NCBI GenBank assembly: GCA_964536965.1
Contig: CAZIAL010000018.1
Span: 1 to 64,000 of the forward strand
DNA from: JACMQW01 sp964536965
Lineage (GTDB): Bacteria; Bdellovibrionota; UBA1018
DNA length: 64,000 bases
Reading direction: 5' to 3'
Under the pieces are notes generated by a model, which saw only the letters and a list, made by a program, of their open reading frames with translations, did no database searches and was not told the origin of the DNA. Of the stretch, positions 58,977-64,000 are shown in pieces. Each line of letters begins with the position of its first letter. The stretch's first letter is position 1. The translations under genes and the position numbers were made by a program.

Positions 58977-60773
58977 ATGTATCCCTACGGACTCATCGGT
59001 AACTGCCATGCATCCGCGCTGATTCGCGAAGATGCTTCGCTCGACTGGCTCTGTTTTCCGCGCCCCGATTCCGCGCCTGTTTTCGGCTCGATTCTCGACG
59101 AAAATGGCGGCGCATTTCGGGTGCGCCCGGTCGAAGGCGTCCGCGATTTCACGACGCGCCAAAGTTATCTGGAGAATACCAACATTCTCCGCACCGAATT
59201 AAATTGGGTTAATTCGGCGGGAGATCCCGAGGGGGTCGAGGTCCTCGATTTTTTTCCTCGTTTCGAGCAGTTCGGCCGCATCTATCGGCCTTTGGCGTTG
59301 TTTCGTCGCGTCCGCGCGATCCAAGGCAATCCGCTCGTGAGTTTTCGCGTCGATCCGGTTCGGGGCTGGTCGAAGGAAAAAGCGCAGGTGACGCGCGGAA
59401 ATAGTCATCTTCGTTACGATGTCGATGCGGGCGAGCTACGACTTTCCACGAACGTCCCCCTGATCTCGATCGAAGAGCAGAAGTCGCATCTTCTGGGAGC
59501 GACGCCCGCCTACTTCGCGCTCACCTGGGGCGTGGGGCTCGAAGATGATTTGGTCACCGTCTGCGATCAGTTTTTGGACAAGACGAGTCGCTACTGGCGT
59601 ACCTGGGTGAAGCATTGTTCGATCCCCGCGCTTTTCCAGAAAGAGACCATTCGCTCGGCGCTCGCGCTGAAGCTCCATGTCTACGAAGAAACCGGAGCGA
59701 TCCTCGCGGCGCTGACCACGAGTCTGCCGGAAACGCGTGGCGAGGTGAGGAACTGGGATTATCGATTCTGCTGGCTGCGCGACGCCTTCTATACGCTGAG
59801 CGCGTTTCGAAATCTCGGGCATTTCGAAGAGGTCGAAGGTTTTCTCGCTTACTTGCTCGCCCTCGTGAAAGAGAACGAGCAGGATTTGAAGCGCTTGGCG
59901 CCGGTTTATTCCCTCTGTCGGGAGCTCCCGCTCCCCGAGTACGAGCATGCGGCCTGGACGGGATGGCACGGGAGCCGCCCGGTTCGAAGCGGTAACCAGG
60001 CGGCGGAGCATATCCAGAACGACGTTTACGGAGAGATGATTCTCGCGATTTCGCCGCTCTATATGGATGAACGATTCGCCGAACTGCGAACGCCCGATCT
60101 GGACCGTATCGTCGAGTATCTCGGCCGACTCTGCGAACGGAGTATCGATCAGCCCGATGCGGGGCTGTGGGAGATTCGCGGCGACAATCAGATCTACACC
60201 TTCACCAATTTGATGTGCTGGACCGCCCTTCGTTCGCTCGAACGTTTGCGAGCGCGCGGAGTGCTCGACGGGGTGAAGGAAAAAGAATGGCGGAAGGCCG
60301 CGGAACGCGCGGAAGCTGCGGTGAGGGCCGCGGTGAACGGCGGCGTGGTGCGGAATGGTCCGGGCGATACCACTCTGGATTCCTCGATTCTCCAGGCTGC
60401 TACGTTTGGCTTTCCCGACGCGGCGCTCGTGCGAGAAACCGTCGAGACGATCGAGCGCGAGCTGACCCTCGAGAAGGGTTTCCTGTATCGATACCGGCGC
60501 GCGGATGACTTCGGCACTCCGGAGTCGGCGTTCATGATTTGCTCGTTCTGGCTGATCCAGGCCGTCGCCGCGATCGGTGACCGCGAGCGCGCGCTCGAAC
60601 TGATGCATGAGGTGATGAAGGCGGGAAATCATCTGCAGCTTTTCGCGGAGCACTTCGATCCGGCGACCGGAACGCAGCTCGGAAATTTTCCGCAAGCCTA
60701 TTCCCATGTCGGACTCATCAACGCGGCGTTTGCCGTGAGTCCGAACTGGGAAACGTTCCTTTCGCACGATTAG
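58977..60773 (+). CDS. GH15 family glucoamylase/trehalase-like enzyme
   Basis: The 598-aa protein is a glycoside hydrolase 15: N-terminal MYPYGLIGNCHASALIREDA with SLDWLCFPRPDSAPVFGSIL, beta-sandwich, then catalytic (alpha/alpha)6 barrel with RNWDYRFCWLRDAFYTLSAF, QNDVYGEMILAISPLY (catalytic Glu region) and TPESAFMICSFWLIQAVAAI (second Glu). GH15 members are glucoamylases, dextranases or trehalases. The divergent neighbour of otsBA suggests a trehalose-related role, a known genomic pairing in bacteria, but the substrate is not proven. Confidence 0.9.
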   Translation: MYPYGLIGNCHASALIREDASLDWLCFPRPDSAPVFGSILDENGGAFRVRPVEGVRDFTTRQSYLENTNILRTELNWVNSAGDPEGVEVLDFFPRFEQFGRIYRPLALFRRVRAIQGNPLVSFRVDPVRGWSKEKAQVTRGNSHLRYDVDAGELRLSTNVPLISIEEQKSHLLGATPAYFALTWGVGLEDDLVTVCDQFLDKTSRYWRTWVKHCSIPALFQKETIRSALALKLHVYEETGAILAALTTSLPETRGEVRNWDYRFCWLRDAFYTLSAFRNLGHFEEVEGFLAYLLALVKENEQDLKRLAPVYSLCRELPLPEYEHAAWTGWHGSRPVRSGNQAAEHIQNDVYGEMILAISPLYMDERFAELRTPDLDRIVEYLGRLCERSIDQPDAGLWEIRGDNQIYTFTNLMCWTALRSLERLRARGVLDGVKEKEWRKAAERAEAAVRAAVNGGVVRNGPGDTTLDSSILQAATFGFPDAALVRETVETIERELTLEKGFLYRYRRADDFGTPESAFMICSFWLIQAVAAIGDRERALELMHEVMKAGNHLQLFAEHFDPATGTQLGNFPQAYSHVGLINAAFAVSPNWETFLSHD

Positions 60774-60782
60774 CGTAAACGA

Positions 60783-61970
60783 TCATTTCCTCTTCTTCTT
60801 TGCTCCGCGCGAGAGGACGATGCCGACCGAGAACGGGCTGCGGGAATCGGTCGACAGGGAGGACTGCGTCCGCAGGCGCCCGGCCTCGGCCGTGACGTCG
60901 AGCTTCACTCGCGAGGTCGGCCGCGTGACGGTGTAGCGGCCGGCGACCGTCCATTCGTGCTTGTTTTTCGGGTCGCCCAGGTTTTCGGTCCGTGCGTGAC
61001 TGTAACGGACGCCGACGGTCGCGCGGCCTTTCGTGATCCGGACCATGGCGAGCCATCCGGCAGCTTCCCGCGCTCCGAGTGATCCCATAGCGCGTTGGCC
61101 GAAGACCTCGGCCAGGCCTTCGAGCGCGACGCCGTTGCCGAGTTGGGCCGAGATTTTGGCGCCGACGGCGACGCGCTGATCGCGTTCGTCACGCGTCGGG
61201 TAATAGAGGTTCGCGTACGAAGCCATGATTTCCGCCCGGAGGTGGGTGGTGATCGGGATTCCTTTCCGCGCGCGGATCGTATAGCCCTGGTTTTCGAGTT
61301 CGAAGTACGAGCCGTTCTCCTGGGGCGAGAGGAGGCTGCCTTCGATGGTGAAGCCGAGTTCGCGGTTCTCGTAGGAGAGTGTCGCGTTCGGAGCGAAGCC
61401 GATGCTCGCGGTGCTGAGCGAGCTGGCGAGCGGAAAGCTGGTGAAGGAGGCTCGCTCGTCCGCGCCGTATCCGAAGGCGACCCAGGTGTTGCCGACGTTC
61501 GCGCGAAAGACGTGGATTCCGTCGGCGCCGTCGGGAATCACTTCGAGGTAGCCCTCGATCAGTTTCAGGATCGACGACATCGAAGGGGTATTCCCGTCGG
61601 TGACATCCTTCGTGGAGAAGAACGCGCGGGTGTGGAACCCCGCGGTCGCGACCGCATCTCCGAAGACGCTTCGGCGTTCGATCCGGAGATCGACGAAGGT
61701 CGTGCCGACGTTTCGCCCTTCGGGAGTTCCGTTGAAGGTGAAGTTCCCTTCGCCGTGGATCGTGATTTGGTAGCGGCGAAGGACTTCCGGTTCGGAGGCC
61801 GCTACCATCTGCCGGATGATCTCGTCGGAGGGAACGGGTTTCGCATCGGTTATGGTCTGGGCAACCGCCGCGCGGGTTCCGGCCGCCAGGAGTGCCGCGA
61901 GAGCCATATAAGAGAGAGTGCGGGCCAGGGGCCGGGAAGTCGTTTCAATCAGAGCGCTTAAAGGGGTCAT
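60783..61970 (-). CDS. Outer-membrane beta-barrel-like protein
   Basis: About 395 aa with a signal peptide (ARTLSYMALAALLAAGTRAA) and a mature part made of alternating short strands with Tyr/Phe/Gly pattern: NVGTTFVDLRIERRSVFGDA, NTWVAFGYGADERASFTSFP, ATLSYENRELGFTIEGSLLS, ATVGVRYSHARTENLGDPKN. This is typical of an outer-membrane beta-barrel. No porin family was named. The start at 61970 has GAGG upstream. It is convergent with the GH15 gene (9 bp between stops). Confidence 0.65.
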   Translation of the reverse strand: MTPLSALIETTSRPLARTLSYMALAALLAAGTRAAVAQTITDAKPVPSDEIIRQMVAASEPEVLRRYQITIHGEGNFTFNGTPEGRNVGTTFVDLRIERRSVFGDAVATAGFHTRAFFSTKDVTDGNTPSMSSILKLIEGYLEVIPDGADGIHVFRANVGNTWVAFGYGADERASFTSFPLASSLSTASIGFAPNATLSYENRELGFTIEGSLLSPQENGSYFELENQGYTIRARKGIPITTHLRAEIMASYANLYYPTRDERDQRVAVGAKISAQLGNGVALEGLAEVFGQRAMGSLGAREAAGWLAMVRITKGRATVGVRYSHARTENLGDPKNKHEWTVAGRYTVTRPTSRVKLDVTAEAGRLRTQSSLSTDSRSPFSVGIVLSRGAKKKRK

Positions 61971-62148
61971 GGGAGCCTCGGTTCGGGTTCGTTTCTGAAC
62001 GCCCCGAGAGATACGCCCTCTAAGTATCGGATAGTACTGAAGTATTTCTGAAGACGCCGACAGTTGCTGAACGGATCCTGAACAAAATGTCAGGAGCGTG
62101 ATGCGGAGAGTTATGATATCTCCGGCCAGAAAGAAGAGCGGAAATTCC

Positions 62149-62832
62149 ATGAGAATCTTAATCGTCGAAGACGAAAAGAATATTGCCCGGTCGATCGAGC
62201 AGAGCCTCCAGAGCGATGGCTATGCGACGATGCACGCGGCGAGCGGTGAAGAGGCTTTTCTTCTGCTGACGACCGAGCGGATCGACCTCGTCGTCCTCGA
62301 TTGGATGCTCCCCGGCCGGAGCGGACTCGAAATCCTGCGCATGGCCCGGTCGCGGGGATTGAAAATGCCGGTCCTCGTTCTCACCGCGCGCGATACGATC
62401 GATGATCGCGTCGAGGGACTCGATGCCGGCGCGGACGACTATCTGACGAAGCCCTTCGCGATGGCCGAACTCCAGGCGCGTGTCCGTTCGCTGATTCGCC
62501 GCGCGGAACCGGAAGTGGGCCAGAATCGATTCGTGCTCGCCGACATGGTCGTCGACCGGATGTCCAGACGCGTATCGCGTTCAGGCGATGCGATCGATCT
62601 GACGGCGCGGGAATTCGCGCTGCTCGATTATTTCTGCGCGAATCGCGGGAAGATCGTCTCGCGCGAGATGCTCGCGAAGGACGTGTGGAACGAAAGCGCG
62701 CGCGCGACTCCGCTCGATAACGTGATCGACGTCCATATCGGGCGCCTGCGCAAAAAGGTCGACCAGAACTACGGGCTGAAGCTTCTCCATACCGTGCGCG
62801 GCGTGGGCTTTATCCTGAAGGAGCATGCGTAA
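62149..62832 (+). CDS. OmpR-family response regulator
   Basis: The 227-aa protein has a receiver domain (MRILIVEDEKNIARSIEQSL; phospho-acceptor D51 in VVLDWMLPGRSG; Thr in LVLTARD; Lys101 in YLTKPF) and a winged-helix DNA-binding domain (IDLTAREFALLDYFCANRGK; VIDVHIGRLRKKVD; TVRGVGFIL). It most resembles CusR/CopR-type regulators. The next gene, a sensor kinase, starts on its stop codon (TAATG), so the two form a standard two-component pair. Target unknown. Confidence 0.92.
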   Translation: MRILIVEDEKNIARSIEQSLQSDGYATMHAASGEEAFLLLTTERIDLVVLDWMLPGRSGLEILRMARSRGLKMPVLVLTARDTIDDRVEGLDAGADDYLTKPFAMAELQARVRSLIRRAEPEVGQNRFVLADMVVDRMSRRVSRSGDAIDLTAREFALLDYFCANRGKIVSREMLAKDVWNESARATPLDNVIDVHIGRLRKKVDQNYGLKLLHTVRGVGFILKEHA

Positions 62833-64000
62833 TGAAGCTTTCCGCGCTTCGCCTGAAACCCCTGGACATTCGTCGACGCCTGACTCTCCAGACGGTCGGC
62901 CTGCTCGTCTTGATCTGCGCCGGCTTCGCCGCCTTCTCGGCCGCCTGCTACTATAGCCTGGTGCGCGTCGAATTCGACGAGAACCTCGAGCGGGTCTGGG
63001 CATCGAAGGCGACGTATTTCGTGGCGGATCCCGTACGCGGGGCGCGCTATGCACCGCCCGCGAAGGTGAACGCGAAGGATAGCAACTTTCGGCCGACCTT
63101 CTACGAACTCTGGAGTCCGAGCGGAGAGCTCCTTTACCGAAGCGATTCTTTTCGCGGGCTGCCTTCGGAAGACGTCTTCGGACCGCCCGACCTCGCGCTC
63201 ATCGATATCAGCCGCGGCACGCTCGCGACCGTCGATGTCGAGAACTCGGGTACTTTCCGGGTGAAATCCTCGCCGCTTCGAATCGGCGGACGAGACTATC
63301 TGTTCCGGGCGGCGCGCGAGTCCTCGGAGATCCGGGAGCGCGTGAGCGGCCTCGCCCAGACGTTCGCCAACCTTCTGCTCGTCTTCTGCGTGATCGCCTT
63401 CTTCGCCGCGGACTGGCTGATTAAGCGAACGCTCGCCCCGGTCGAGGCGGTGCGACAGCACGCCCAGAGTATCTCCGTGCGGAAGCTCCATGAACGTCTT
63501 CCGGTCGTGAACCCGAATGACGAGATCGGCCAGCTCTCGCTGACGCTGAATCATCTGCTGAACCGGCTCGAGGGCTCGTTCGAAGAGATGAAGAACTTCA
63601 CGGCCGATGCCTCCCACGAGCTTCGCACGCCGCTCGCCGCGATTCGCGCGCTCGGCGAATCGACCCTCTGTCGGACGGATCTCTCGAATGACGAGCTCCG
63701 CGAGTCCTTGCGCGATATCCTGGAGGAGACCCAGCGACTGACCGGTCTGACGGAGCGGCTCCTGACGATGGCGCGCCTGGATGCGCGTACGGCCGATGCG
63801 CGAGCCTCGGAGACGTTCGACCTTTCGAGCGAAACCCGTCGCGTGGTCGAACACCTCGAGGTGCTGGCGAGCGAAAAGAATCAGCGGATCGAAGTCGATT
63901 TGCCGCCGAGCCTGCATGTTCGTGGCGATGCGACGCTCGTGCTCCAGGCGCTGACGAATCTCGTCGATAACGCGATCAAGTATACGCCGGAGAACGGTTC
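62832..64000 (+). CDS. Sensor histidine kinase (partial, runs off window)
   Basis: Translated from ATG 62832 without a stop to the window end (about 389 residues). It has an N-terminal membrane helix (LTLQTVGLLVLICAGFAAFS), a periplasmic region (~60-165), a second helix (FANLLLVFCVIAFFAADWLI), a HAMP domain, and the H box FTADASHELRTPLAAIRALG, with an N box LTNLVDNAIKYTPENG near the end. The remainder of the HATPase domain lies beyond 64000. It is coupled to the response regulator by TAATG. The layout matches heavy-metal-type (CusS-like) kinases, but the signal is unknown. Confidence 0.92.
   Translation, partial: MKLSALRLKPLDIRRRLTLQTVGLLVLICAGFAAFSAACYYSLVRVEFDENLERVWASKATYFVADPVRGARYAPPAKVNAKDSNFRPTFYELWSPSGELLYRSDSFRGLPSEDVFGPPDLALIDISRGTLATVDVENSGTFRVKSSPLRIGGRDYLFRAARESSEIRERVSGLAQTFANLLLVFCVIAFFAADWLIKRTLAPVEAVRQHAQSISVRKLHERLPVVNPNDEIGQLSLTLNHLLNRLEGSFEEMKNFTADASHELRTPLAAIRALGESTLCRTDLSNDELRESLRDILEETQRLTGLTERLLTMARLDARTADARASETFDLSSETRRVVEHLEVLASEKNQRIEVDLPPSLHVRGDATLVLQALTNLVDNAIKYTPENG

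Noticed and set aside
59436..60767. 443-codon open frame opposite the GH15 gene
   Set aside because: Shadow of a clear glycoside hydrolase; no motifs.
1..64000. CRISPR array or prophage
   Set aside because: No regularly spaced direct repeats of 25-40 bp, no cas genes, and no phage structural genes were seen.

Overview
The window is GC-rich bacterial chromosome with dense, mostly minus-strand coding, short intergenic gaps and many ATGA or TAATG stop/start overlaps. No rRNA, complete tRNA or CRISPR array was seen. The best lineage clue is a tmRNA (35570-35916, minus) whose tag reads GNEYALAA, close to the GNDYALAA I recall for Bdellovibrio. A TIGR02147-family regulator beside secreted proteins, secreted nucleases and a papain-fold protease, and many lipoproteins fit the same group. 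My inference is a Bdellovibrionota-like bacterium. Two 10-N runs (978-987, 5892-5901) are assembly gaps, each breaking one gene.

Layout. 1-2.3 kb: envelope and stress proteins (Gly-zipper protein, BON lipoprotein, YHS lipoprotein, secreted HNH protein). 2.4-7.2 kb: CNNM/CBS membrane pair, thioredoxin, a RsbRD-type histidine kinase and a SWIM-J fusion. 7.2-12.3 kb: RlmF, a small lipoprotein-like membrane protein, RapA, an acyl desaturase. 12.4-21.3 kb: two ArsR-SRPBCC operons whose operators share the core TAACC-N4-GGTTA, DoxX, an AlkB-like hydroxylase, quinol NO reductase, and a sulfide/persulfide operon (BigR-like ArsR, rhodanese, ETHE1-like dioxygenase). 21.3-29.5 kb: RadD, AbgT transporter, a CxxCH secreted protein, C1 protease, Dus, two VOC proteins.

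29.6-35.6 kb is an A+T-richer accessory region ending at the tmRNA 3' end. It holds two identical 96-bp direct repeats (29670-29765, 32463-32558) whose last ~30 bases imitate the tmRNA 3' end, CCA included. They divide it into two cassettes: (1) TIGR02147 regulator plus two secreted proteins; (2) a recombinase-domain ORF without a catalytic domain, a truncated nuclease-like ORF, and a coupled Fic plus PIN-like gene pair under palindromic operator candidates. I read this as stacked integrations at the tmRNA gene.

36-40.8 kb: a beta-helix lipoprotein, an IS3-family element (38412-39589) abutting the 3' remnant of a beta-helix paralogue, and another lipoprotein. 40.8-64 kb: an adenylate cyclase with unusual domain order, a tandem pair of large secreted proteins, S1/P1 nuclease, 3-methyladenine glycosylase, ferritin-like and FAD-Rieske proteins, two RNA methyltransferases, an agmatinase-family enzyme, a trehalose cluster (membrane-anchored OtsA, OtsB, GH15), an outer-membrane-like protein and a two-component system cut by the window end.
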